DNA of 64,000 nt from Silvibacterium acidisoli (GTDB lineage: Bacteria; Acidobacteriota; Terriglobia; Terriglobales; Acidobacteriaceae), in assembly GCA_022870745.1 (NCBI GenBank), contig CP085323.1:310001-374000 (forward strand). The letters run 5' to 3'. The notes beneath the pieces were generated by a model. The model was not told the origin of the DNA, ran no database searches, and was given only the letters and a program-made list of their open reading frames with translations. Below are positions 50,233 through 57,973 of the stretch, in pieces (positions within the stretch are counted from its first letter, which is position 1; the number at the start of each line of letters is the position of its first letter). The translations under genes were made by a program, and so were the position numbers.

Positions 50233-51018
50233 ATGCGCATGACAGACATCGATACCGTGCTCTGGATCGCCGGTTTTCTCGGCGAAGCTCTTTGCCTGCT
50301 AGTCTTTACCTTTCGGCGCACCTTCCGGACATTCCCGGTCTTCTACATATGGATGGCCACAAATGTGGCGATGGAGCCAACCTTCTACTGGCTCGCTCAC
50401 CATGTCTCGTCGCTGACCTATTACCGCGTATATTTCGCGACGGACCTGCCACAGTCGCTGCTGGAAATCGGCATCATCATTGAAATCGCCGCGGCGGTTC
50501 TGCAGCCGGTAAAGCGTTCTCTTCCCAAGAAGCTCCCTGTTTTCCTCGTGGCGGCACTGCTGCTGGTCGGTGTCGGGGCATTCTTCTTCGCTACCCACCT
50601 GAACTCGTCGACGCTTGCCCATCCCCGCGGATTCCAGGTATTCGACACCACCATGGCGGTTCTGCGACTGGCAACATTTGTGTTGATCGCCGCGTTCTCC
50701 CAGGTGCTTGGCGTCGGCTGGAAAAACCATATCCTGCAGCTCGCCTCCGGACTGGGCTTCTATGCAGCGGTGTCGCTGATCGTCTCGATCGCCCAAAGCC
50801 ATCTGCGCGGCGGACCGGATTACGCCAGCCAGTATTTCGGGCTCGATCATCTTCGTATTGCCAGTTACCTTTGTGCACTGTACTATTGGTGCTTCTGTTT
50901 TGTTCGGAAAGAAGCTGCACGCAAAGAATTCAGTCCCAAAATGGAAGAGTTTCTGGTATCAATGGTTAGTCACACCAAGAGGCACCATCCGTACGTTGCC
51001 CGCTCGGCTGATAAGTAG
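50233..51018 (+). CDS. Polytopic membrane protein, function unknown
   Basis: 261 residues with about six to seven membrane segments (e.g. TVLWIAGFLGEALCLLVFTF, LPVFLVAALLLVGVGAFFFA, LATFVLIAAFSQVLGVGW, IASYLCALYYWCFCFV) and a basic cytosolic tail (KRHHPYVARSADK). A second ATG two codons downstream is an alternative start. I know similar unnamed proteins from acidobacterial genomes but no function. It follows the Pro-rich repeat gene and precedes a membrane-anchored protein by 10 bp, so the last two are surely co-transcribed. Confidence 0.78.
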   Translation: MRMTDIDTVLWIAGFLGEALCLLVFTFRRTFRTFPVFYIWMATNVAMEPTFYWLAHHVSSLTYYRVYFATDLPQSLLEIGIIIEIAAAVLQPVKRSLPKKLPVFLVAALLLVGVGAFFFATHLNSSTLAHPRGFQVFDTTMAVLRLATFVLIAAFSQVLGVGWKNHILQLASGLGFYAAVSLIVSIAQSHLRGGPDYASQYFGLDHLRIASYLCALYYWCFCFVRKEAARKEFSPKMEEFLVSMVSHTKRHHPYVARSADK

Positions 51019-51028
51019 GTAATTCGTT

Positions 51029-51553
51029 ATGGTTTTAGCAATCATATCCGTGTTGATCCCTGCGATCCTGATCGCATACGGCACGTACTGGCGTCGCAGC
51101 CAGTCTCGCCGCCGGAATGCGGACTGGGATTCCATCGTGGGCCGTCTTCGCTCCAATAATGAGTTCAACTTCGACCAGATCGCTGAACGTTATCTGTACA
51201 GCGAAGGTCTGAAGGTACCTGCATCCGACATCTGGAACCGCATCGACGGCGCCAACGGTCTGTGGGCAATGTTCACCAATGCCGGCGTCCTCATGGAACT
51301 GGCCGATTATGCTGCCGAGCACGGCGAAAATATTCCCGAGCAATTGATCGAGGAACTTCGCAGCGACGCCATGCATATTCGTATGGCAGTGATGGTCGCC
51401 CTGGTTCGCTACGGCTTCTCGCGCTCTGGCGTTGCGGCTTCAGTGAACGCACACCGCGCAGCGACAGCTTATAGCGCGATGCTGGCTCACATCACAACGC
51501 TCTTCCAGGAGCACTCGACGCTGTACTTCCCGCGTTTCCTGGAATCGATGTAA
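51029..51553 (+). CDS. Membrane-anchored protein of unknown function
   Basis: 174 residues: one N-terminal membrane segment (MVLAIISVLIPAILIAYGTY), a short Arg-rich stretch (RRSQSRRR) that keeps the remainder in the cytosol, then a mainly helical domain of about 140 residues (IWNRIDGANGLWAMFTNAGVLMELADYA in part: GLWAMFTNAGVL). No catalytic motif. It ends the presumed operon before a strong terminator. Confidence 0.75.
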   Translation: MVLAIISVLIPAILIAYGTYWRRSQSRRRNADWDSIVGRLRSNNEFNFDQIAERYLYSEGLKVPASDIWNRIDGANGLWAMFTNAGVLMELADYAAEHGENIPEQLIEELRSDAMHIRMAVMVALVRYGFSRSGVAASVNAHRAATAYSAMLAHITTLFQEHSTLYFPRFLESM

Positions 51554-51567
51554 CCCGCTTAGCTTCG

Positions 51568-51608
51568 AAAACAAAAGCCCTGCGCCGCGGCGCAGGGCTT
51601 TTGTTTTT
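51568..51608. terminator. Strong bidirectional intrinsic terminator
   Basis: A long stem around GCCCTGCGCC/GGCGCAGGGC with A's on the left and TTTTTGTTTT-like tract on the right. It serves the plus-strand membrane-protein operon and the minus-strand aldo/keto reductase. Confidence 0.88.
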
Positions 51609-51615
51609 GCCTCTA

Positions 51616-52596
51616 CTAAGCGTTCGTTTTCTGGAACTCGGCAATCTGGCTCAACTCGGCTTCGCTCAGGCGGAAAGTAGCCGCGGGCAGAACTCCGTCA
51701 ACCTGGTCGGGGCGGCGGGCGCCGACGATCGCCGCGGTGACAGCCGCATGACGCAGGGTCCACGCGATGGCGACCACGCCCGGTTCCACGCCGTGCTCGT
51801 CGCCGATCTCGCGCAGAAGCTCAACCAGCTTCAGGTTATGAGAAAGCTTCGGCTCGTTGAAGTTGGGATTGCGCTTGCGCCAATCGTCTGCCGGCATCTG
51901 GGCCACACGTTCGGCTGTCATTTTGCCGGTCAGCAGGCCAGAGAGCATCGGTGAGTAGTTGATGACGCCGATGTTGTTTGCTTCGCAGAACGGAAGAATC
52001 TCGGCCTCGATGTCCCTGCGGAGCAGCGAATAGGGCGGCTGCAGTGAGGTGATCGGGGCGATCTTCTGAGCGCGCTTCATCTGCTCGACGTTGAAATTCG
52101 AAACTCCTATGTGGCGGACCTTGCCCTGCTCTTTGAATTTCGCCAGCGTCTCCCATCCTTCCTCGATTTCCTCGTCCGGATTGGGCCAGTGGATCTGGTA
52201 GAGGTCGATGGTGTCCACGTTCAGGCGGCGGAGGGAGTTTTCCAGCTCCTCCTGGAGCGATGCCGCCTTCAGGCTGCGATAGATCGAGCGGTCTTCGTGC
52301 CAGCGCATCGAGCACTTGGTGAAGATGTAGGGCTTCTGCTTCGTGTTCTTCAGCGCCTTGGCTACTACTTCTTCCGAGTGGCCGAGGCCGTAGATGGCAG
52401 CGGTGTCGATCCAGTTGATGCCAGAGTCAATGGCGCGCTCGATGGTCTTTACCGATTCATCGTCGTCCTGGGCGCCCCAGGCAAACTCCCAGTTGCCGCC
52501 GCCGATAGCCCACGCGCCGTAACCGATGGCGGTGATGTGAAGATCTGAGTTGCCGAGTTGACGCGTCGCGAAGGTCGTTTCAAAAGTCGAAGCCAT
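51616..52596 (-). CDS. Aldo/keto reductase
   Basis: 326 residues, a TIM-barrel NADPH-dependent oxidoreductase. The catalytic tetrad is D64, Y69 (in INWIDTAAIYG), K94 (FTKC) and H136 (YQIHWPN). IGVSNFNVEQM and the C-terminal cofactor loop IVGARRPDQVDG are present. Substrate unknown; similar proteins reduce sugars or reactive aldehydes. Monocistronic. Confidence 0.93.
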   Translation of the reverse strand: MASTFETTFATRQLGNSDLHITAIGYGAWAIGGGNWEFAWGAQDDDESVKTIERAIDSGINWIDTAAIYGLGHSEEVVAKALKNTKQKPYIFTKCSMRWHEDRSIYRSLKAASLQEELENSLRRLNVDTIDLYQIHWPNPDEEIEEGWETLAKFKEQGKVRHIGVSNFNVEQMKRAQKIAPITSLQPPYSLLRRDIEAEILPFCEANNIGVINYSPMLSGLLTGKMTAERVAQMPADDWRKRNPNFNEPKLSHNLKLVELLREIGDEHGVEPGVVAIAWTLRHAAVTAAIVGARRPDQVDGVLPAATFRLSEAELSQIAEFQKTNA

Positions 52597-52680
52597 ATAG
52601 TTCCCTTGGACGCACGACCTGTTTCGGGAGATTCATCCCGGCAGAGGATTTAACGATCTGCCCGGTGAGGATTGAAAAGC

Positions 52681-52761
52681 GTTCACCGCAAAGGCGCGAA
52701 GAACGCTAAGAAAAACCGCAAAGATCTTTGCGGCCCATTGGCGTTCTTTGCGGTTTTGCCG
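52681..52761. repeat. REP-like palindromes (CACCGCAAAG family), copy 2
   Basis: GTTCACCGCAAAGGCGCGAA with a later GGCGTTCTTTGCGGTTTT arm; between them lies a perfect 18-bp palindrome CCGCAAAGATCTTTGCGG (52716-52733). Located between the reductase and aminopeptidase genes. Confidence 0.75.
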
Positions 52762-52791
52762 TAAATGTTCTCGCCCGGGGGGACTGAACAA

Positions 52792-52823
52792 AAGCAGGTT
52801 CCTCGCTTCGCTCGGAATGACAA
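52792..52823. repeat. REP-like element (TGTCATTCC family), half copy
   Basis: GCAGGTTCCTCGCTTCGCTC followed by GGAATGACAA matches the right arm of the copies at 46401-46478 and 61445-61529; the left arm is absent. Confidence 0.6.
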
Positions 52824-52846
52824 CAAACAAGTGAACCCGGCGCTTC

Positions 52847-53890
52847 TTACGACTCGATCAGAAAGCGGCCGTCCTGCATGATCTGCTCGTCGTCCACCCA
52901 GATGTTGAAGCGCAGTCCGACGACGTCGATATGCGTGGTCGAGGTCCACGGAGCGCCGGTGTGCTCTCCGTAGGGATTGCCGAAGGCAATGTGGATGCCA
53001 GGAAATTTCTCATCCTGCAGGATGTTGCCGATCACGTGCGTTACCCCGACATTAGTCCCAATGGCGAACTCACCGACCCGGTCGGAGTTTTCGTCGGTGT
53101 GGGTGTAGGCCCAGAACTCGTCCCGCAGCTCCTGGTTCTTCGACTCGCAGGAAACGATGCGGTTCCCTGCGATCTCGATCGTCAGGGGATTCTCCGCAAG
53201 CAGGCCAAACCGTGCACAGAGATAATCGCCCACGACACCATCGACCACAAAGGTGCCGTTGACCTCGCCGGGAGTAGTAAAGATCTCGCCTCCGGGCAGG
53301 TTTCCCCATTTATCGCGGGAGATCAGTCCCGAGGTCTTCAGCCACTTGTACTCGGGGTTCAGAGTAGCGGTGATATCCGTACCGAGCGCGGTGGTCGCGC
53401 GGACCGCTCTCGCCTTGCGGACCTTCTCGATCACTTTCTGCGAGAGCCGGTCGACCCGGTCGAAGTCCGCTCGCATCCCCTCACACATGACCTGCGGCGT
53501 GATGTTGACCATGTGTGCGTGGCGCATGCGGCGGCGATTCACGACATCGGTCATCTGCATGCGCGAGCGCAGCTCGTTGCGCTGTACATTCACTGCGAAG
53601 ATGCTCACGTCGGAGCTTTCCATGTCGGCCAGCACCGGCTGCGGCATGCCAGCCAGCGGGCGCGGCGCCAGATCTTCCAAAACGAAGGCATTCCAGGTAC
53701 AGCCGTTCGCGGCCAGCTCCTGTGCAAGCGAAGCGGCGATGGGCAGCGTGGCCTGATCGGTGATCAGGGTCACCTTTTCGCCGGGCTGCACCTTCAGGCA
53801 CGTCTCGATGGCCGAGTGCGCGCCGGGGACAAACTCCGCCGGAAAGCTCGTATTCAGAACGCCCAGATTTTCGTCTCTGAAAGTGCTCAG
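52847..53890 (-). CDS. M29-like aminopeptidase
   Basis: Metal-dependent exopeptidase. Visible features are KVQPGEKVTLITDQAT at the N-terminal domain, the Glu/His/Asp-rich C-terminal half with NRIVSCESKNQELRDEF, VGEFAIGTNVGVTHVIGN, and GNPYGEHTGAPWTSTTHIDVV, which hold the family's metal ligands. The first standard start is a GTG at 53791 (314 residues), but the frame keeps family-like sequence upstream (VLNTSFPAEFVPGAHSAIETC) up to a stop near 53923, and that stretch has no ATG, GTG or TTG. A CTG at 53890 (347 residues) is my best guess; a sequencing error or another rare start is possible. Confidence 0.78.
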   Translation of the reverse strand: MSTFRDENLGVLNTSFPAEFVPGAHSAIETCLKVQPGEKVTLITDQATLPIAASLAQELAANGCTWNAFVLEDLAPRPLAGMPQPVLADMESSDVSIFAVNVQRNELRSRMQMTDVVNRRRMRHAHMVNITPQVMCEGMRADFDRVDRLSQKVIEKVRKARAVRATTALGTDITATLNPEYKWLKTSGLISRDKWGNLPGGEIFTTPGEVNGTFVVDGVVGDYLCARFGLLAENPLTIEIAGNRIVSCESKNQELRDEFWAYTHTDENSDRVGEFAIGTNVGVTHVIGNILQDEKFPGIHIAFGNPYGEHTGAPWTSTTHIDVVGLRFNIWVDDEQIMQDGRFLIES

Positions 53891-54108
53891 GGTGGGTACC
53901 TGCCTTGATAACGTCTCCCTTTAAATTACCGTAAACGGGCTTGATTTTTTAAGCTTTCTGGCGGCTTCGTCGAATTTCAGCCTGAACAGACTACTTCCTC
54001 CCTGCGGTAGGCATCTTGGTTAATGGCGAGAGCTGCAAGGGGATAGAGCGCAACCCACGTAAAGCTCTGACCAGCATCTCGACCAGAACGTGGAGGTTTC
54101 ATAGAGCG

Positions 54109-54561
54109 ATGTCTCGTTGGAAGTTATTGGCCTTTTCGGCCGTTGCTGCTGCGCTGATCACCAGTGCGCCGGTATCCGGGGCGCAGATCTCAGTCAATAT
54201 CGGTCCTGCACCCGTCTGCCCGTACGGATACTTCGATTACGCTCCGTACGATTGCGCACCTTACGGCTATTACGGCCCCGACTGGTTCAGCGGCGGCGTC
54301 TTCATCGGGGCAGGTCCCTGGTTCCACGGCCCGCACGGCTTCTACGGACACGTAGACAATCGCTGGGACCCCCACCATGGCTATCACGGCCCGCTGCCTG
54401 AACGCGGAGGGCGTCCGTTCTATGGATTCCACGCGAACGAAGGCCGCGACGGACGAGGCCATATCGGCAACCCCGGCCACGATGGCGGAGGCGAACACAT
54501 GGGTGGCTTCGCAGGTGGCGGTCATCCGGGTGGCGGTCACTTCGGCGGCGGCCACCGGTAG
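54109..54561 (+). CDS. Gly/His/Tyr-rich secreted protein
   Basis: 150 residues from the ATG at 54109, preceded by GGAGG 12 bases upstream; the frame is open to 54016 but those codons do not look like a signal peptide start. Signal peptide LLAFSAVAAALITSAPVSGA. The mature chain has many Tyr and Pro in the first half (YFDYAPYDCAPYGYYGPD) and Gly/His-rich repeats at the end (GGGHPGGGHFGGGHR). The His-rich tail may bind divalent metals. No domain recognised. Confidence 0.7.
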   Translation: MSRWKLLAFSAVAAALITSAPVSGAQISVNIGPAPVCPYGYFDYAPYDCAPYGYYGPDWFSGGVFIGAGPWFHGPHGFYGHVDNRWDPHHGYHGPLPERGGRPFYGFHANEGRDGRGHIGNPGHDGGGEHMGGFAGGGHPGGGHFGGGHR

Positions 54562-54709
54562 TTTGTAAGACAGGGTATCCGGGAGGGCGCGGGTTTTCGC
54601 GATTTCCTCCGCTTGTCGTTGACGTAGGAGAATCGCTGTCAGTCAACGAACCTCCCACCCTGGTAATCCAGCAAATGCACGACCCGAATCTAAAAAGGAG
54701 GGTAATGCA

Positions 54710-55216
54710 ATGACACGAGGAGAACCGAAAGACAACATTCTGAAGCGGTACCTGGAGGACGCCATCGCAGCGGAACGGAATTTCGAAACGCAGCTCCGCG
54801 AGATGTCCAAAGAGGGAGATAACACGGTCGCTCAGAAGGCCTTTGCCGAGCACGCCGACCAGACCCGGGCTCAGCATCATCGCCTGCAAAAACGCCTGGA
54901 AGCACTCGGCGGCAGCGCCTCGGGTTTCAAAACGGTACTGGCGCACGTCTTCCACTTCGCTCCGAAGGCTGCCCAGCTAGGCCATGACGAGTCGGAGAAG
55001 GCAACGCAAAATCTGATCATCAGCTTTTCGGTGGAAAATGCCGAAGTCGCGATGTATGAAGCGCTTGCCTCGGTGGCCGCAGCCGCGGGCGATAAGGAAA
55101 CCGAGCTGCTGGCTCGCGAGATCCAGGAAGAAGAACGCCAGGCCGCCAGCATTGTGTGGCACATGATTGCCACATCCGCCGCGCGGTCTTACCAGAAGAT
55201 CTCCGAAGCAGCCTGA
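54710..55216 (+). CDS. Ferritin-like (DUF892/YciE-YciF-type) four-helix protein
   Basis: 168 residues, all helical, soluble. Glu/His placements typical of a di-iron ferritin-like bundle occur in ILKRYLEDAIAAERNFETQL, HADQTRAQHHRL, SVENAEVAMYEAL and REIQEEERQAA. A strong AGGAGG Shine-Dalgarno is 9 bases before the ATG. Relatives are stress-induced; the precise role is unknown. A terminator follows closely. Confidence 0.8.
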   Translation: MTRGEPKDNILKRYLEDAIAAERNFETQLREMSKEGDNTVAQKAFAEHADQTRAQHHRLQKRLEALGGSASGFKTVLAHVFHFAPKAAQLGHDESEKATQNLIISFSVENAEVAMYEALASVAAAAGDKETELLAREIQEEERQAASIVWHMIATSAARSYQKISEAA

Positions 55217-55236
55217 TTGCGAACCTCGCAGAAAGG

Positions 55237-55267
55237 AAAGGCAGCCCGTATGGGCTGCCTTTTCTTT
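55237..55267 (+). terminator. Intrinsic terminator after the ferritin-like gene
   Basis: An 11-bp perfect stem (55237-55247 with 55252-55262) runs into TTTTCTTT. Confidence 0.85.
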
Positions 55268-55278
55268 AGTATGGCGGT

Positions 55279-55881
55279 ATGAAGATCCGCGCCTTCCATC
55301 CCTCGATCGCCGCTGCTCTCGCCTCTACTCTCGCACTAGCGGCACAGACCGCACCCAGTAAGACCGCTGCTCATCCCCCCGCACATCGCACCGCCGCAGC
55401 GGCCGGCGTTACTCCGCTGCCCAAGGGCATTCCACCGGTCAAGGCACCGATGAAGGTTCAGTACGTGATGCGCTACCAGGAGATCGCGATTGGCAAGGGC
55501 GATCTGGCAAAGCCGGGTGACTCGTACAAGGTGCAATACACGGGCTGGCTGGCTACGACTGGCGAGAAGTTCGACTCGTCCTACGATCGCGGCACGCCTA
55601 TCGACTTTATACAGGGGTCAAAACGAGTCATCACTGGCTGGGACCAGGGGTTCGAAGGCATGCACGTCGGCGGGAAACGCCGCTTATTTATTCCCTATCA
55701 GCTGGCCTACGGCGACAAGGGTCGCGGCCCCATTCCGCCGCAAACGAACCTGATCTTCGACGTGGAGCTGTTGGACCAGCATGATCCCAATGTTCCCGGG
55801 CTGGAGATCCACCCGGCCCTGCCGCCGCAGCCCCAGCAGCAGCCGGATCGAGCTGAGCCGAAGCCGCAGTCACCGCAGTAG
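55279..55881 (+). CDS. FKBP-type peptidyl-prolyl cis-trans isomerase, exported
   Basis: 200 residues with a short signal peptide (to about AAQT, residue 23), an Ala/Pro/His-rich linker and an FKBP domain at about 68-165: YKVQYTGWLATTGEKFDSSYDRGTP, then the FIQGSKRVITGWDQGFEGM core and RLFIPYQLAYGDKG active-site Tyr. The tail is Pro/Gln-rich. It would speed prolyl isomerisation in periplasmic protein folding. Its start has no strong Shine-Dalgarno. Confidence 0.93.
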   Translation: MKIRAFHPSIAAALASTLALAAQTAPSKTAAHPPAHRTAAAAGVTPLPKGIPPVKAPMKVQYVMRYQEIAIGKGDLAKPGDSYKVQYTGWLATTGEKFDSSYDRGTPIDFIQGSKRVITGWDQGFEGMHVGGKRRLFIPYQLAYGDKGRGPIPPQTNLIFDVELLDQHDPNVPGLEIHPALPPQPQQQPDRAEPKPQSPQ

Positions 55882-55900
55882 GCCGGGCATCGTCTCGTGA

Positions 55901-56011
55901 TTTGTCATTCCAAACGGGCTCCTATGGTTTGTCTTCCCGAACGCCGTGAGGGATCTGCATTTCTTCCGGATGCGCCAAGTGCAGATTTCTCGCCACGCTC
56001 GGAATGACAAA
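55901..56011. repeat. REP-like palindrome (TGTCATTCC family), copy 2
   Basis: Left arm TTTGTCATTCC..., internal GGGATCTGCATTTCTTCCGG with a matching GTGCAGATTTCTCGCCACGC arm, and right end GGAATGACAAAG. It lies in front of purH and explains a spurious upstream extension of that reading frame. Confidence 0.7.
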
Positions 56012-56149
56012 GTGGAGGAGCGCCGGGCTGAAAGCCGGGAGAACAATCGTTCGCTGGTTGCCCCGAATGACACCCCCGAAGGCTTTCAATACAATTTCCC
56101 CATAGGCCGGATTCTTCCGGCCGCCATTTTTCATTTCAGGAGCAGTCAT

Positions 56150-57733
56150 TTGAGCGGCAAGAAGCAGGTGCGGCGCGCACTTTTGAGCGTCACCGATAAG
56201 TCCGGCCTCGTGGAGTTTGCAAAGAGTCTCGCCGGGCACGGCATTGAGCTGGTTTCGACCGGCGGAACGGCGCGCGCTCTGCGGGAGGCAGGACTGGCAG
56301 TGAAGGATATCTCCGAGCTGACGGGCTTTCCCGAGATGCTCGATGGCCGCGTAAAGACGCTGCATCCGCGCGTCCACGGCGGCATCCTGCACATCCGCGA
56401 GAACGCCGGCCATGTTGCCGCTGTCAAGGAACACGGCATCGAGCCGATCGACATGGTGGTCGTGAACCTCTACGCCTTTGAGAAGACCGCTCAGAAGCCG
56501 GGCGCGACCTTTGCCGAGGTCATCGAGAACATCGATATCGGCGGCCCCTCGATGGTGCGCTCCGCTGCCAAGAACTGGGAAGACGTCGCCATCGTGACCT
56601 ACGCCAGCGACTACTCCAAGCTGAGCGAAGAGCTGGCCGCCAACAACGGCGCCCTGACCCGCGAAACCCGCTGGGAGCTGGCGAAGAAGGCCTTCTCGGT
56701 CACAGCCGCCTACGATACCGCCATCGCCAACACCCTTGAAAAGATCACCTCGCCCGAGCCGGCTGAGGCTCCGGTGCAGTTTGCCGACGCGGCCAAGGCC
56801 GACTTCCCGGCGGTACTGCGCGTGAGCTATCCGCTGGCCATGTCGCTGCGTTACGGAGAGAATCCGCACCAGCGCGCCGCGCTTTACTCCGATGGGACCA
56901 AAACCGGCGTTGCCGGAGGCACACAGCTTCAGGGCAAGGAGCTGAGCTACAACAACCTGGTTGACCTGGATGCCTGCTGGGAGCTGGCGCAGGAGTTCGA
57001 TGCTCCGGGCGTGGCCATCATCAAGCACACCAACCCCTGCGGAGCCGCGACCGGCGAGACCATTCTCGAGGCTTACAAAAAGGCGCTTGAGGCCGACCCC
57101 ATCTCTGCTTTCGGCGGCGTGATCGGCATTAATCGCGAGGTAGACGGAGCGGCTGCGGAAGAGATCGCCAAGCTGTTCGTCGAGGCGATTGCGGCTCCTT
57201 CGTTTACAGAAGAAGCCAAGGCCCGCTTTGCCGCGAAGAAGAACCTGCGGCTGGTGGAGATCAAGAATGCGCAGACGCCTCAGGTGATCAAGCAGGTCTC
57301 CGGCGGACTGCTGCTGCAGGATGCCGACCTCGGACACGTCACCGCCGATGAGCTGAAGGTCGTAACCGCCCGCAAGCCTACCGAGGACGAGCTGGCAGCC
57401 CTGCTCTTCGCCTGGCGCGTCTGCAAGCACGTCAAGTCGAACGCCATCGTCTACGCCCGCAACGGCCAGACGATCAGCGTCGGCGCGGGCCAGATGAGCC
57501 GCATCGATTCCGCCAAGTTCGGCGCCATGAAGGCGATTCTGCCGCTCGAAGGCTGTGTGGCCGCTTCCGACGCCTTCTTCCCGTTCCCCGATGGGCTGGA
57601 AGTGATTGCAAAGGCTGGCGCTACGGCGATCATCCAGCCTGGGGGATCGGTAAAAGACGCGGACGTGATCGCGGCAGCCGATAAGCTGGGCGTGGCCATG
57701 GTCTTTACCGGCATGCGGCACTTCCGGCACTAG
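56150..57733 (+). CDS. purH: Bifunctional AICAR transformylase / IMP cyclohydrolase
   Basis: 527 residues from the TTG at 56150, which has AGGAG 9 bases upstream and gives the expected N-terminus (KKQVRRALLSVTDKSGLVEF). The MGS-like IMP cyclohydrolase domain (about 1-200) includes STGGTARALREAG and DGRVKTLHPRVHGG; the transformylase domain includes KHTNPCGAA and MSRIDSAKFGAMKA. It carries out the last two steps of de novo purine synthesis. The frame is open upstream to 55946, but that part is REP sequence. Confidence 0.95.
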   Translation: MSGKKQVRRALLSVTDKSGLVEFAKSLAGHGIELVSTGGTARALREAGLAVKDISELTGFPEMLDGRVKTLHPRVHGGILHIRENAGHVAAVKEHGIEPIDMVVVNLYAFEKTAQKPGATFAEVIENIDIGGPSMVRSAAKNWEDVAIVTYASDYSKLSEELAANNGALTRETRWELAKKAFSVTAAYDTAIANTLEKITSPEPAEAPVQFADAAKADFPAVLRVSYPLAMSLRYGENPHQRAALYSDGTKTGVAGGTQLQGKELSYNNLVDLDACWELAQEFDAPGVAIIKHTNPCGAATGETILEAYKKALEADPISAFGGVIGINREVDGAAAEEIAKLFVEAIAAPSFTEEAKARFAAKKNLRLVEIKNAQTPQVIKQVSGGLLLQDADLGHVTADELKVVTARKPTEDELAALLFAWRVCKHVKSNAIVYARNGQTISVGAGQMSRIDSAKFGAMKAILPLEGCVAASDAFFPFPDGLEVIAKAGATAIIQPGGSVKDADVIAAADKLGVAMVFTGMRHFRH

Positions 57734-57744
57734 AAACAAAGGCG

Positions 57745-57787
57745 TTCACCGCGAAGGAAACGCAGAGATTGCGTTCTTTGCGGTGAA
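57745..57787. repeat. REP-like palindrome (CACCGCAAAG family), copy 3
   Basis: TTCACCGCGAAGGAAACGCA pairs with TGCGTTCTTTGCGGTGAA across a short loop, just after purH. Confidence 0.7.
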
Positions 57788-57861
57788 AGGCCCTAGACCT
57801 CGCATCGCTCAAGATTGGCATGCAACTTGCATCCGTATGCGGGTTACAATCGTCTTAATAG

Positions 57862-57896
57862 AAGGCGGGCGCTCACAGCAGCGCCCGCTTTTGTAA
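57862..57896 (+). terminator. Terminator-like hairpin upstream of the TPR gene
   Basis: A 9-bp GC stem (57865-57873 with 57880-57888) followed by four T's. It probably ends purH transcription, 130 bp after its stop; an attenuator in the TPR gene's leader is also possible. Confidence 0.65.
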
Positions 57897-57973
57897 TCTG
57901 CCAAGCCGCATCTATCTGAGAAGAAGTCGAACCGGAGCGTCGACAGGTCCGGGCGCAGGAAAGTTCATCGAGC

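Noticed and set aside
55946-56149. 68-residue N-terminal extension of purH
   Set aside because: The extension is the REP-like palindrome; TTG at 56150 has AGGAG at the right distance and gives the known PurH N-terminus.
55922-57739. 605-codon open frame on the minus strand across purH
   Set aside because: It is the antisense shadow of purH in a high-GC region; it has no family motif, no ribosome-binding site, and purH motifs are intact on the plus strand.
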